Translations under genes and position numbers: made by a program
Assembly (NCBI GenBank): GCA_900540275.1
Contig: UQFO01000007.1
Location: 38,572-102,571, forward strand
DNA from: an uncultured Oscillospiraceae bacterium
GTDB lineage: Bacteria; Bacillota; Clostridia; Oscillospirales; Acutalibacteraceae
Direction of reading: 5' to 3'
Length of the DNA stretch: 64,000 nt
The notes under the pieces: generated by a model
Told to the model about the DNA's origin: nothing
Database searches by the model: none
What the model saw: the letters and a program-made list of their open reading frames with translations, nothing else
Shown here: positions 41,535 to 50,504 of the stretch, one piece after another
Numbering within the stretch: position 1 is the first letter of the stretch
How the letters are laid out: each line of letters begins with the position of its first letter

Positions 41535-41610
41535 TGGTGACCCATCGGAGATTCGAACTCCGGACACCTTGATTAAAAGTCAAGTGCTCTGCCAACTGAG
41601 CTAATGGGTC
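41535..41610 (-). tRNA. tRNA-Lys (anticodon TTT)
   Basis: Acceptor GACCCAT/ATGGGTC, anticodon loop CTTTTAA, T-arm AGTTCGAATCT, encoded CCA. Confidence 0.95.
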
Positions 41611-41613
41611 GTA

Positions 41614-41691
41614 TGGGGTGGATAGTCGGATTCGAACCGACGGTCTCCAGTGCCACAAACTGGCGCTTTAACCGACTAAGCTATACCCACC
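41614..41691 (-). tRNA. tRNA-His (anticodon GTG)
   Basis: Acceptor GTGGGTA/TATCCAC with the extra G-1 opposite C73 (histidine mark), anticodon loop TTGTGGC, encoded CCA. Confidence 0.94.
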
Positions 41692-41696
41692 ATATA

Positions 41697-41773
41697 TGGC
41701 GCGCCAAAAGGGACTCGAACCCCTGACCTACTGCTTAGAAGGCAGTTGCTCTATCCAGCTGAGCTATTGGCGC
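41697..41773 (-). tRNA. tRNA-Arg (anticodon TCT)
   Basis: Acceptor GCGCCAA/TTGGCGC, anticodon loop CTTCTAA, encoded CCA. Confidence 0.95.
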
Positions 41774-41812
41774 AAATCTGATATTTCAACCGGTCAGCCG
41801 GTAAATAACGAA

Positions 41813-41886
41813 TGGAGCGGATGATGGGAATCGAACCCACACGATCAGCTTGGAAGGCTGAAGTTCTACCACTAAACTACATCCGC
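41813..41886 (-). tRNA. tRNA-Gly (anticodon TCC)
   Basis: Acceptor GCGGATG/CATCCGC, anticodon loop CTTCCAA, encoded CCA. First of the six-tRNA cluster (Gly, Arg, His, Lys, Gln, Ala). Confidence 0.95.
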
Positions 41887-41910
41887 ACGGCTTGTCTGCC
41901 TTTTAAGCGA

Positions 41911-41948
41911 CGGGTTATATTTTACCATATAACCCGCCGCGTTGTCAA
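41911..41948 (-). promoter_or_regulatory. tRNA-cluster promoter within a perfect inverted repeat
   Basis: Minus strand TTGACA (41948-41943), 18-bp spacer, TAAAAT (41924-41919). The -10 lies in CGGGTTATAT-TTTACC-ATATAACCCG (41911-41936), a 10-bp perfect inverted repeat that may also end the clp transcript. Confidence 0.55.
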
Positions 41949-41990
41949 GCAGTTCATAAAAGTTTTCTCTTGAATAAACATTTGCGCTGT

Positions 41991-44324
41991 TTATAAAATA
42001 TCCATTTTCAGGCCGCTTTCATCTGCGGAGAGATGGATTCCCGCAATATCGCCTTCCCTGTGCTCGATAATTGCATTCGTAATCTTATCCTCCACATCCT
42101 TTCGGATGGTGTTCCTCAAATCACGCGCGCCGCTTTTGCCGCCTGTAGATTTCTTTGCGAGATAATCGGCGGCCTTATCGTCATAGGAAAACCTGATTCC
42201 CTTTTCCTCGAGCGTACCGACATATTCGCTGAGCATCAGCTTCGCAATATTACGGAAATTACCGTCGTCCAGGCTCCTGAACACTATTATTTCATCAATA
42301 CGGCTCAAAAATTCAGGCCGCAGGAATTCAGACAGGGCTTTGATAACCTTTTCCTTCTGCATATCCTGCTCTGATTTGCCGAAGCCCATCAGCCCTTCCT
42401 TCTTGTTGCTTCCGGCGTTCGAGGTCATGATGATGACGGTGTTTTCAAAATTGACGAGCCTGCCGTGCGCGTCTGTCACCTTGCCCTCGTCGAGAATCTG
42501 CAGCAATATGTTGAGCACGTCTGGATGCGCCTTTTCAATCTCATCGAACAGCAGCACCGAATATGGGCGGCGGCGTACCTTTTCGGTCACCTGGCCGGCC
42601 TCGTCATAGCCGACATAGCCCGGAGGAGAGCCGATAATACGTGATACCGAGTGCTTTTCCATAAATTCGGACATATCAAGCCGGATAAGCGTCTCGGGCG
42701 TATCGAACAGCTCTGTGGACAGCACCTTAACAAGCTCCGTCTTGCCTACGCCCGTAGGACCAACAAAGATAAAGGAGGCCGGGCGGCGGCGCGGGCTTAT
42801 CTGCACCCTGCTGCGCCTGATTGCGGCGGCGACAGCGGCTACCGCTTCGTCCTGCCCTATAATGCGCTCTTTGAGCTTTTCTTCCAGGTCAGACAGCTTC
42901 TTCAGCTCGTTTTCCTGTACCCTGGACGCGGGGATTCCCGTCCAAAGCTCTATTACATGCGCAAGGTCGCTTTCCTCCACGGAGGAATTAAGCGCCTTAT
43001 TCTGGATGCGCTTGATTTTGTTGGTTGTTTTCGCAAGCTCCTCCCGTACCAGGGCGAGCTTTTCATAATCGATGCTTTCCGTGTTGGAGGCAATTTCGTC
43101 CTCCTGGGTGGCAAGCGCCCGCTCCTCTTCCTTGAGCTTATCGTATGTCTCCATACTCTTATTGCGAAGCGCCGCGCACGCGCAGGCCTCGTCAAGCAAA
43201 TCGATGGCCTTATCGGGCAGAAAGCGGTCGGTGATGTAGCGCTCGGACAGAACGACCGCGCGCCTAACAATCTGTTCGGGTACCCTGACCCTATGGTGTG
43301 CTTCATAATAGGATTTGACGCCTAAAAGCACCTCTATCGTATCCTGAATGGAGGGCTCCGCGACCTTGACCGGCTGGAAACGCCTTTCAAGCGCCGCGTC
43401 CTTCTCGATATATTTCCTGTATTCAGTAAACGTCGTCGCGCCTATCACCTGGATTTCCCCGCGGGAAAGCGCGGGCTTTAAGATATTGGCGGCGTTCATT
43501 GTCCCCTCGGAATCACCTGTGCCGACGAGATTATGCACCTCATCGATAAACAGGATGACGTTGCCCGCGGCCTTGACCTCGTCTACAAGCCCCTTGATAC
43601 GGCTTTCAAACTGGCCGCGGAACTGCGTACCGGCAATCAGCGCCGTTAAATCAAGCAGCTGGATTTCCTTGTCCTTGAGCCGCTGCGGCACGTTGCCCTG
43701 CGCAATACGCAGCGCAAGCCCTTCCGCAATGGCGGTTTTGCCGACGCCCGGCTCTCCAATTAGGCACGGGTTGTTCTTTGAGCGGCGGCTCAGTATTTGA
43801 ATCACGCGTTCAATCTCACTGTCCCTGCCAATTACGCGGTCCATTTTTCCTTCTCTCGCGCGCTGGGTCAGGTCGGTACAGTATGTGTCGATGTGCTTCC
43901 TCTTCGGCTTTTTGTCATCCCGTTTTCTTTTCTTCGTTTCCGTGTCGGCGCCTGCCTGGTCGTTTTTCTTTTCAGCAAGGTTAAAAATATTCTTAAACAA
44001 AGGAAAGGTTGGCGCGCCGCCAGGGCTGAAGCCGTCTTCCTTGTCGGGGTCGTCTTCCTCACCAGCGGCCGCTTCGGGGTCCTGCCCAAGCATCTCCGCG
44101 AAATTGGGAATATCCCCGTTCTCACTCATTTTCATTAGGGAATCCATCTGCTCCTGGACAGCGTCCAGGTCATCCTCGGATATTCCCATTTTCTCTATGA
44201 TGTCTGTAACCGGCTTGATTCCGAGCTCCTTGGCGCATGACAGGCAGTAGCCCTGCGACTCGCTTTCTGCGTTTGTGGCGACAAAAACCACAGCAGGCCG
44301 TTTTTTACATCTGCAGCAAAGCAT
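41991..44324 (-). CDS. Clp protease ATP-binding subunit, ClpE-like (zinc-finger ClpC/E family)
   Basis: A 777-residue HSP100 unfoldase. The N-terminus is a four-Cys zinc finger (CCRCKKRP and GYCLSCAKEL) rather than a Clp-N repeat, as in ClpE. An acidic linker (~60-145) precedes two AAA+ modules: D1 with LIGEPGVGKTAIAEG and VILFIDEVHNLVG; D2 with FVGPTGVGKTELVKVL and LLFDEIEKAHPDVL. A short coiled middle domain (~400-450) separates them. GLMGFGKSE may be the ClpP-docking loop. It likely feeds misfolded proteins to ClpP, which is not in the window. It lies 40 bp after pgsA; no clear CtsR box is seen. Confidence 0.9.
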   Translation of the reverse strand: MLCCRCKKRPAVVFVATNAESESQGYCLSCAKELGIKPVTDIIEKMGISEDDLDAVQEQMDSLMKMSENGDIPNFAEMLGQDPEAAAGEEDDPDKEDGFSPGGAPTFPLFKNIFNLAEKKNDQAGADTETKKRKRDDKKPKRKHIDTYCTDLTQRAREGKMDRVIGRDSEIERVIQILSRRSKNNPCLIGEPGVGKTAIAEGLALRIAQGNVPQRLKDKEIQLLDLTALIAGTQFRGQFESRIKGLVDEVKAAGNVILFIDEVHNLVGTGDSEGTMNAANILKPALSRGEIQVIGATTFTEYRKYIEKDAALERRFQPVKVAEPSIQDTIEVLLGVKSYYEAHHRVRVPEQIVRRAVVLSERYITDRFLPDKAIDLLDEACACAALRNKSMETYDKLKEEERALATQEDEIASNTESIDYEKLALVREELAKTTNKIKRIQNKALNSSVEESDLAHVIELWTGIPASRVQENELKKLSDLEEKLKERIIGQDEAVAAVAAAIRRSRVQISPRRRPASFIFVGPTGVGKTELVKVLSTELFDTPETLIRLDMSEFMEKHSVSRIIGSPPGYVGYDEAGQVTEKVRRRPYSVLLFDEIEKAHPDVLNILLQILDEGKVTDAHGRLVNFENTVIIMTSNAGSNKKEGLMGFGKSEQDMQKEKVIKALSEFLRPEFLSRIDEIIVFRSLDDGNFRNIAKLMLSEYVGTLEEKGIRFSYDDKAADYLAKKSTGGKSGARDLRNTIRKDVEDKITNAIIEHREGDIAGIHLSADESGLKMDIL

Positions 44325-44363
44325 ATTGTTTCTCCTTTTCCAGTTGCGGATATAACCGCAAAA

Positions 44364-44978
44364 TTAATCTTTTGTGCCCGCTTTTCTGTTAGCCGTACCT
44401 TCCTGTTTGTTTTCCCTGAGCAGGCTTAAAAATATCAAAAAATATTTTACCATAGAAAACAGCATTGCCGCCGTCGTGACCAGCATGAGCACGGTCGTCA
44501 GCACTGCAAAGTCGCTTGCGCTGCCGGTAATGATTTCAAGCAGCACAATGACCGATACGGACAGGTAAAATAATATTGTGGAAAGCTTGCCGTACCATTT
44601 GGCGGCAGGCGGTGTTATCTTTTTTTGTATGAGGTATGCGCCCCCAAGCAGCATCAGTAAATCCTTTACTACGAGAATGACGACCAGGGGGATAATTTTC
44701 GGGACGATGATGCCGATACATATAATTACCGCGACAAGCGTGAGCTTGTCGGCAATCGGGTCTAAAATCTTTCCAAGCGCCGTAATCTGGTTGAACTTCC
44801 GCGCAATCATACCGTCGAACATATCGCTCAGCCCTGAAATGATAACCATTGCGGCGGCGGCAATATAGTTTTTCGATAGAAAGAAGAAGACAAACGGTAT
44901 AATCAATAAGATGCGCAGCACGGATAAAATGTTTGGAACCGTCAGGTTTTCCTTCCATGCTTTTCGGCCATTTTCCAT
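44364..44978 (-). CDS. pgsA: CDP-diacylglycerol-glycerol-3-phosphate 3-phosphatidyltransferase
   Basis: Makes phosphatidylglycerol phosphate in the membrane. The CDP-alcohol phosphatidyltransferase signature is complete: DMFDGMIARKFNQITALGK followed by ILDPIADK. The N-terminal TVPNILSVLRILLIIPFVFF is typical of PgsA. About five membrane helices in 204 residues. It follows cvpA by ~45 bp and precedes the clp gene. Confidence 0.95.
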   Translation of the reverse strand: MENGRKAWKENLTVPNILSVLRILLIIPFVFFFLSKNYIAAAAMVIISGLSDMFDGMIARKFNQITALGKILDPIADKLTLVAVIICIGIIVPKIIPLVVILVVKDLLMLLGGAYLIQKKITPPAAKWYGKLSTILFYLSVSVIVLLEIITGSASDFAVLTTVLMLVTTAAMLFSMVKYFLIFLSLLRENKQEGTANRKAGTKD

Positions 44979-45022
44979 TTCGATTACCTTCCCAATATAG
45001 CTTTCTGATTCCTGCCTCTCCC

Positions 45023-45724
45023 TTATCCGGCAAAAATGCCCGATAGCGGGATAAAGCTGTATATATACTTAAATATAAAGGTACCTTCGATTACTTCCCT
45101 GTTGAAAAACTGAGGCGCGTCGCTGAGCGTTGGAACAAAAAGCTTGATTAAAAACACGACGAGCACCACAAATAGTACGCCCTCCAAGAGGCCGAGCACC
45201 GCGCCGAAAAACGAATTGACGCCGTGCAGCACCGGCAGGTTGAACACCGCGCCGATTGCGTGGGACGCAAGCTTTACCAAAAGCATCATCAAGGCAAACA
45301 GCACAAGCATCACCACAATACTTAAAAGCGAGACAATCACAGGCGCAATTACCGTTTCGACGGCTTTTGCCGTCGCGTCCGCCGTGTTTTGTACCGCAGG
45401 GCCGATTTGCGCTGTGTCTATGCCAAAATTCGGCAGGAGCCGAAGCACAAAATCAGGCAGAGCCCCGAGCGCGCTGTGTACGCCGGACTGGACGTCGGAA
45501 CCGCCCGACGCCATAATCTGCTGGGACATGCTATGTATCAAATCCTGCTGGAAGAAGGTTGTATATATCCACCGCGCGGCATGCTGGCCGAGCCATATGG
45601 ATACCGTCACAGCCGCGATGGTACCAAGCACGTTAATCAGTGTTTTTACCGCGCCGCGCTTCATGCCTCCAATCAAAAAGGCCGCGAGCAGGGCAAGTAT
45701 GATGATGTCGAGAGCAAGACTCAT
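45023..45724 (-). CDS. cvpA: CvpA family membrane protein
   Basis: A 233-residue protein with four predicted membrane helices. The start MSLALDIIILALLAAFLIGGMKRGAVKTL-like N-terminus (shown in part: LAAFLIGGMKRGAVK) and the C-terminal SFFGAVLGLLEGVLFVVLVV are CvpA features. Homologs are linked to colicin V production and biofilm formation; the molecular role is unclear. It starts a transcript with its own promoter and is followed by pgsA and clp. Confidence 0.88.
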   Translation of the reverse strand: MSLALDIIILALLAAFLIGGMKRGAVKTLINVLGTIAAVTVSIWLGQHAARWIYTTFFQQDLIHSMSQQIMASGGSDVQSGVHSALGALPDFVLRLLPNFGIDTAQIGPAVQNTADATAKAVETVIAPVIVSLLSIVVMLVLFALMMLLVKLASHAIGAVFNLPVLHGVNSFFGAVLGLLEGVLFVVLVVFLIKLFVPTLSDAPQFFNREVIEGTFIFKYIYSFIPLSGIFAG

Positions 45725-45795
45725 ATGCTAAAACCAATCCTTTAAAGTCCAGGCGCGGCAAACAGAAGCCCGCCGTTTGCGCGTCCTTAGGCTAC

Positions 45796-45824
45796 AATAT
45801 ATCATATAATCCATAAAAAAACAA
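45796..45824 (-). promoter_or_regulatory. Promoter upstream of cvpA
   Basis: Minus strand TTGTTT (45824-45819), 17-bp spacer, TATATT (45801-45796). The leader carries a small hairpin GCAAAC...GTTTGC. Confidence 0.55.
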
Positions 45825-45843
45825 TGAGCATTTTGTGAATTCG

Positions 45844-47118
45844 TCAGAAGCGGGTAAAGCGTATCTCGCTAATCCCCAATATATATGCGCTGTTTTCTGA
45901 TTCCATACAGATAGCCTTCGCATCCACGCCGGCGTTCGTCTTCGCGCCTTCGTTTCCATTCTTGTAAAAGGTACGCAGCTCCTCCCCGCTCAAGACGCCT
46001 ATCCTGTCGCCGTATATGCTGATGGAAGTAATCTTGAGGTCGGTCGTAATGGGCTCCCCCGCGTTCCCGTTTTTATCGAGATACAAAAGATTGCAGGAGC
46101 GCCCGTCGCCGGAACGCGACAGGGACAGCGCAATCCCGTTATACATATCGATATCATAGGCGGTTAACATCAGCTTGTCATAGGAAACCGTCTGCTTATC
46201 GCTGTAATTCGATTTAACAATCGCGGCTGAGCTGTCGCCGATTACCGCGATGCTGCCATTGTCCATAAACGAAACCGTATAAATAAGGTTGTCGTCGAAC
46301 TCAAGCATTGCCTTTGGCTCGGCTGATGTGAAATCGAGCACATACAAAACGCTGCGCAGCACCCCGTCCTTTGAGGAAACGCCCGACACGGCCGCCATTG
46401 TGCCTTCTTCGTTGATAGATACGCTGCTCGGATAAAAATCTGAGAAATAATAGGCGTATTTCTGTGAGTTGTCCGTATGAAAGGCCGTGAGCTTTCCAAG
46501 ATAACCATCCGTTTCGGACAAAACAGCGTATTCTCCGCGCGTATTGATATCGCCGGAAAGCAGGTTGCTCTTAACGTCCCCTTTATGGATGGTATCGCCC
46601 ATCGTATTGATTTCAAAGCCAAGCCCGCCTAAATTATAGATGAGGCAGTAGTTCCCCTTTGTTACGATTACCGGGTCGGAATAGCTTATCTGCCTGTCCA
46701 AAAGCTTGCCGCCGCTGCTGTTGAGCACGACAAACGAGGTATCGCTTACATAGGCCAGGTTTTTATCCCACCGCTTAATATTGCCGTTATTGACCTTTGT
46801 CCCGACCAGAGAGGACGGAAATCCATCGCCCTGGCCGTTATCGAGAAAATTCTTCTCCACACTGCCGGCAAGCCTGTCCGGAGACAGGTTCTGCCAGCCC
46901 GCGACTACAATGACGGCCACCATGCATAAGAGCAATATTGTAATAACCGCTTTGGTCTTTTTGGAAATGGATGGCCGGCGTGCCGTTTCCGGCTCAAGGT
47001 CCCGAAAAGAGCGGTCCTCGTAGCTGCTTTCCTCTTCTTCTACCGCGCCCGTTTCCCGCGCCGGTTCCCCGGGGGCTTTTTCCTGTGCTTCTTTTCTTTT
47101 ATCGTGTTCGTTAGCCAT
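45844..47118 (-). CDS. DUF5711-like membrane-anchored protein
   Basis: A 424-residue protein: charged cytoplasmic N-terminus (~1-60, many Glu and Arg), one membrane helix (~62-82, AVITILLLCMVAVIVVAGW) and a large outer domain of repeated beta strands, like a WD40/beta-propeller (NLAYVSDTSFVVLNSSGGKL, GEYAVLSETDGYLGKLTAF, LIYTVSFMDNGSIAVIGDSS). This matches DUF5711. The ATG at 47118 is used because it follows AAAAGGAGTACGC and overlaps the truA stop by 8 bp. Function unknown. Confidence 0.78.
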   Translation of the reverse strand: MANEHDKRKEAQEKAPGEPARETGAVEEEESSYEDRSFRDLEPETARRPSISKKTKAVITILLLCMVAVIVVAGWQNLSPDRLAGSVEKNFLDNGQGDGFPSSLVGTKVNNGNIKRWDKNLAYVSDTSFVVLNSSGGKLLDRQISYSDPVIVTKGNYCLIYNLGGLGFEINTMGDTIHKGDVKSNLLSGDINTRGEYAVLSETDGYLGKLTAFHTDNSQKYAYYFSDFYPSSVSINEEGTMAAVSGVSSKDGVLRSVLYVLDFTSAEPKAMLEFDDNLIYTVSFMDNGSIAVIGDSSAAIVKSNYSDKQTVSYDKLMLTAYDIDMYNGIALSLSRSGDGRSCNLLYLDKNGNAGEPITTDLKITSISIYGDRIGVLSGEELRTFYKNGNEGAKTNAGVDAKAICMESENSAYILGISEIRFTRF

Positions 47119-47899
47119 TTGCGTACTCCTTTTCATAATACACCCGGTTTAGGTAAAGTCCGCACGCGGGCGCCGTCGGTCCCGCCTCTTCCCTGTTTTT
47201 CGCTTCCAATATGCCCGCTATCGCATCAGCTGGTATTTTCCCCTGCGCAACTGACAGCAGCGTGCCCACCATAATCCTTACCATATTATAAAGAAAGCCG
47301 TCGGCTTCTACGCGCATGAGCACCATATCGCCGTCGCGCACAACGGTAAAATGCCTGACTGTCCGTGTAAAATTGCCCTTTTCCCGCTTATCGAGCGTAC
47401 AGAAGGACGTAAAATCGTGCGTTCCAACATACGCCTGCGCAGCCTTTTGTAAAAGCGCTTCATCGAGCGGATAACGGTAATGCAGGGCATAGCCCTCCAA
47501 AAACGGGTTCCTTGTTTCGCTGTTCCATATTTTATACAAATATTCCTTCCCCTTACAGGAGTACCGCGCGTGAAAATCGGCCGGCGCCTCGTTTGCGCCG
47601 AGCACCGCAATGCTCCTTGGCAGAAAGCGGTTGAGCGCCGCTTTTAAGCGCGGCGCCGGAATCCGGTGCGCCGTTTTGACGCTCAAACAATACATATTTG
47701 CATGCACGCCGCTGTCTGTGCGGCTGCATCCTTTGATTTCGAATTCGTTTCCTATTACTTGAAAAAGCGCTTCCTGAAAGGCCTGCTGTACGCTCGGCGC
47801 GTTTTGCTGGATTTGCCAGCCGTGGAAGCGGCTGCCGTCGTATGCGATTGTCAGCAGGATATTCCTCAGCGGACCGCCGCCGGGAGAAACACGTTGCAT
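47111..47899 (-). CDS. truA: tRNA pseudouridine(38-40) synthase
   Basis: Modifies uridines 38-40 in the anticodon arm. Catalytic Asp in GCSRTDSGVHANMYC; other TruA blocks are LTIAYDGSRFHGWQIQ and DGFLYNMVRIMVGTLL. The 262-residue length is normal. The ATG at 47899 follows CAGGAGTGG and lies 34 bp inside the end of ecfT; truA commonly follows the ECF genes in Firmicutes. Confidence 0.96.
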   Translation of the reverse strand: MQRVSPGGGPLRNILLTIAYDGSRFHGWQIQQNAPSVQQAFQEALFQVIGNEFEIKGCSRTDSGVHANMYCLSVKTAHRIPAPRLKAALNRFLPRSIAVLGANEAPADFHARYSCKGKEYLYKIWNSETRNPFLEGYALHYRYPLDEALLQKAAQAYVGTHDFTSFCTLDKREKGNFTRTVRHFTVVRDGDMVLMRVEADGFLYNMVRIMVGTLLSVAQGKIPADAIAGILEAKNREEAGPTAPACGLYLNRVYYEKEYANG

Positions 47900-48681
47900 A
47901 GAACCACTCCTGTCAGGATTAAAACGCTTGCGACTGCCGCAAATGCGTCGAGCCTTGAGAAATGCAGGCTTTTCATACGCGTCCTGCCGTCACCGCCCTG
48001 GTAACAGCGGCATTCCATCGCCGTCGCTAAATCGTAAGCCCTCCGAAACGCCGAAACGAACAGGGGAATCAGCACCGGTATAAGCGCCTTGATACGCTGG
48101 ATGAGGTTGCCGCTTTCCATGTCCGCGCCGCGCGCCTTCTGCGCGCTCATAATTTTGTCCGTCTCCTCGAGCAGGGTTGGGACGAAGCGCAGGGCAATTG
48201 TCATCATCATGGCGATTTCATGCACCTTGACGTGCAAGTGGTTCAGCGGCTTCATCAGCCTTTCGAGCGCGTCAGTCAAATCCGTCGGCGAGGTCGTGAA
48301 CGTCAGGACAGAGCTTATGATGATAAGCGAAGCAATACGCACCGCCACAAATATGGCGTTGTTGATGCCCGCGAGCGTAACCTTCAAAAAGCCGAGCTGC
48401 AGCAGCGGCTCGCCCCTGCCGTAAAACAGGTTCAAAACGCCCGTAAACAGCACAATGAACAGGATAACCTTCATGCTTTTTAAATACATTTTGACCGGTA
48501 TTCCCGTCGTTATCATGATAGCGACGACCGACAGGGTCGTAATGGCAAGCGCAAAGTAATTGCCCGTTATGAAAATAAATACGATAAACGCCAGAAGCAA
48601 TATAATTTTGGTGCGCGGGTCAAGCCGGTGAATAACCGATTTGCCCGGCAGGTATTGCCCAAGCGTGATATCCCTGACCAA
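47866..48681 (-). CDS. ecfT: Energy-coupling factor transporter transmembrane protein EcfT
   Basis: The membrane scaffold of group II ECF vitamin importers. It starts with DITLGQYLPGKSVIHRLDPRTKI, seen as QYLPGKSVIHRLDPR, and holds the two Ala-Arg-Gly-type coupling motifs (MSAQKARGADMESG and a second near AFRRAYDLATAMECRCY). About six membrane helices in 271 residues. It acts with the two ATPases just upstream; substrate-binding S components are elsewhere in the genome. Confidence 0.95.
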   Translation of the reverse strand: MVRDITLGQYLPGKSVIHRLDPRTKIILLLAFIVFIFITGNYFALAITTLSVVAIMITTGIPVKMYLKSMKVILFIVLFTGVLNLFYGRGEPLLQLGFLKVTLAGINNAIFVAVRIASLIIISSVLTFTTSPTDLTDALERLMKPLNHLHVKVHEIAMMMTIALRFVPTLLEETDKIMSAQKARGADMESGNLIQRIKALIPVLIPLFVSAFRRAYDLATAMECRCYQGGDGRTRMKSLHFSRLDAFAAVASVLILTGVVLCNVFLPAAVR

Positions 48682-48712
48682 ATAGAATCACCACGTTTCC
48701 AGTTAGTCGCTG

Positions 48713-49570
48713 TCAGCCCTTTTTGCCGATCAGCGCAAGCAGCTCAGAAAGAGCCTGTTCCACTGTCAGAACCCCGTCCGGCACAGGGTATCCTTCATTT
48801 TTCAAGCGCGCCATGATTTTTGTGACCTGGGGAACTCTAAGCCCCATCTTTTCAAGCTCGTCCCCTTTGGAAAAGACCTTTTTTGTTTCGTCGAACATGA
48901 CGGCCCTTCCCGCGTTCATCACAAGAATCCTGTCCGCTGTTTTCGCAATATCCTCCATGCTGTGGGACACAAGGAATATCGTGTTCCCGCGCTGTTTGTG
49001 ATATTCCGTAATCTGCGCAAGCAGTACGTCGCGCCCATTGGGGTCGAGCCCCGCGGTCGGTTCGTCTAAGATTAGCACGTCCGGGTCCATGGCGATAACG
49101 CCCGCGATTGCCGCCCTGCGCTTTTCACCGCCGGACAGCTCAAATGGGGATTTTGATAAAAGCTCCGATTTAAGCCCCGTAAACCGCGCGGCTGAAACCA
49201 CGCGTTTCCTGATTTCGTTCTCGTCAAGCCCCATATTCTTAGGGCCGAACGCAATATCCTTCTGAACTGTTTCTTCAAACAGCTGGTATTCGGGGTACTG
49301 GAACACAAGCCCCGCTTCAAAGCGCACAGAGCGGATTTTCTTCGGCTCTTCCCAAATATCCCTGCCGTTCAGCATGACCTTGCCGGCGGTTGGGCGGATT
49401 AAGCCGTTGAACATCTGCACAAGCGTGGATTTTCCGGAACCGGTATGCCCGATAATCCCGATAAACTCGCCCTTTTGTACGCGAAGCGACACGTCTTTGA
49501 CCGCCGTCTTTTCAAACGGCGTGTTCGCGCCGTACGTATATGTTAAATTTTCTGTTTCCAATACATACAT
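48713..49570 (-). CDS. ecfA2: Energy-coupling factor ATPase EcfA2
   Basis: ABC-type ATPase: Walker A GIIGHTGSGKSTLVQMF, Q-loop VFQYPEYQLFEETV, signature FELSGGEKRRAAIAG, Walker B DVLILDEPTAGLDP, His switch in VSHSMED. The start is MYVLETENL at 49570; an ATG four codons earlier is also possible. It ends ~30 bp before ecfT. Confidence 0.94.
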   Translation of the reverse strand: MYVLETENLTYTYGANTPFEKTAVKDVSLRVQKGEFIGIIGHTGSGKSTLVQMFNGLIRPTAGKVMLNGRDIWEEPKKIRSVRFEAGLVFQYPEYQLFEETVQKDIAFGPKNMGLDENEIRKRVVSAARFTGLKSELLSKSPFELSGGEKRRAAIAGVIAMDPDVLILDEPTAGLDPNGRDVLLAQITEYHKQRGNTIFLVSHSMEDIAKTADRILVMNAGRAVMFDETKKVFSKGDELEKMGLRVPQVTKIMARLKNEGYPVPDGVLTVEQALSELLALIGKKG

Positions 49571-49591
49571 ATGGGTTCTCATTCCTTTAAT

Positions 49592-50476
49592 TCAGCGCCC
49601 TTGCTTCTGCGGGCAGTTTTCTTTGAGGAGCTTTAAAAGAAGCTGTGTGCATTCCTCTTCGTCGAGCGCCGTACCCTCTATATTACAGCCGCCCGACTTC
49701 AGCCGGTGCACAAGCTCCGTCGCCTGCGGCACATCGAGCTTATGGCGCTTGAGCAGCTCCACCTGTGAAAAAACCTCGCGCGGGGTACCCTGCGTCAGAA
49801 TTTCGCCGTTGTCCATAACGACAACGCGGTCGGAAAGCACCGCCTCATCCATATAATGCGTAATCAGCACTATGGTGATGCCCTTTTCCCTGTTAAGCTT
49901 CCGGATAGTTGTGAGCACCTCTTCGCGGCCGCGCGGGTCAAGCATGGCAGTCGGCTCGTCGAGCACGATACACCGCGGCTCCATCGCGATGATGCCCGCG
50001 ATTGCCACGCGCTGCTTCTGCCCGCCGGACAGCTTATGCGGCGCGTGCGTGCGGTACTCGTACATATCGACCGCTTTAAGCGCGCTGTCGACGCGGCGGC
50101 GTATTTCCGCCGGTTCGATTCCAAGGTTTTCCGGCCCGAAGGCTACGTCCTCCTCGACGATACTCGCAACAAGCTGGTTGTCCGGGTTCTGCAGCACCAG
50201 GCCGACCTTACGGCGGATATCGTACTTTTTATCGTCGTCGAGCGTGTCCATGCCGTCGACGTATACCTTACCGCCCATAGGCAGGAGCATGGCGTTGAAC
50301 TGCTTTGCCATCGTCGATTTCCCTGAGCCGTTATGTCCAAGCAGCGCGACGAACTCGCCCTGCTTCACCTCCATGGATACGCCCTTTAACACATCAACAG
50401 ATATGGCCTGTCCGCCTTGCTCGTCTTCGTTTATATATTGGAATTCCAAGTTTTCTGTCCTGATAAAATCTTCCAT
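49592..50476 (-). CDS. ecfA1: Energy-coupling factor ATPase EcfA1
   Basis: A 294-residue ABC ATPase paired with EcfA2: Walker A LLGHNGSGKSTMAKQF, Q-loop VLQNPDNQLVASIVEEDVA, signature KLSGGQKQRVAIAG, Walker B CIVLDEPTAMLDP, switch ITHYMDEA. It starts the ecfA1-ecfA2-ecfT-truA order usual in Firmicutes. Confidence 0.95.
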   Translation of the reverse strand: MEDFIRTENLEFQYINEDEQGGQAISVDVLKGVSMEVKQGEFVALLGHNGSGKSTMAKQFNAMLLPMGGKVYVDGMDTLDDDKKYDIRRKVGLVLQNPDNQLVASIVEEDVAFGPENLGIEPAEIRRRVDSALKAVDMYEYRTHAPHKLSGGQKQRVAIAGIIAMEPRCIVLDEPTAMLDPRGREEVLTTIRKLNREKGITIVLITHYMDEAVLSDRVVVMDNGEILTQGTPREVFSQVELLKRHKLDVPQATELVHRLKSGGCNIEGTALDEEECTQLLLKLLKENCPQKQGR

Positions 50477-50504
50477 ATTGTTTCCAATCCCATTTTATTC
50501 CGGC

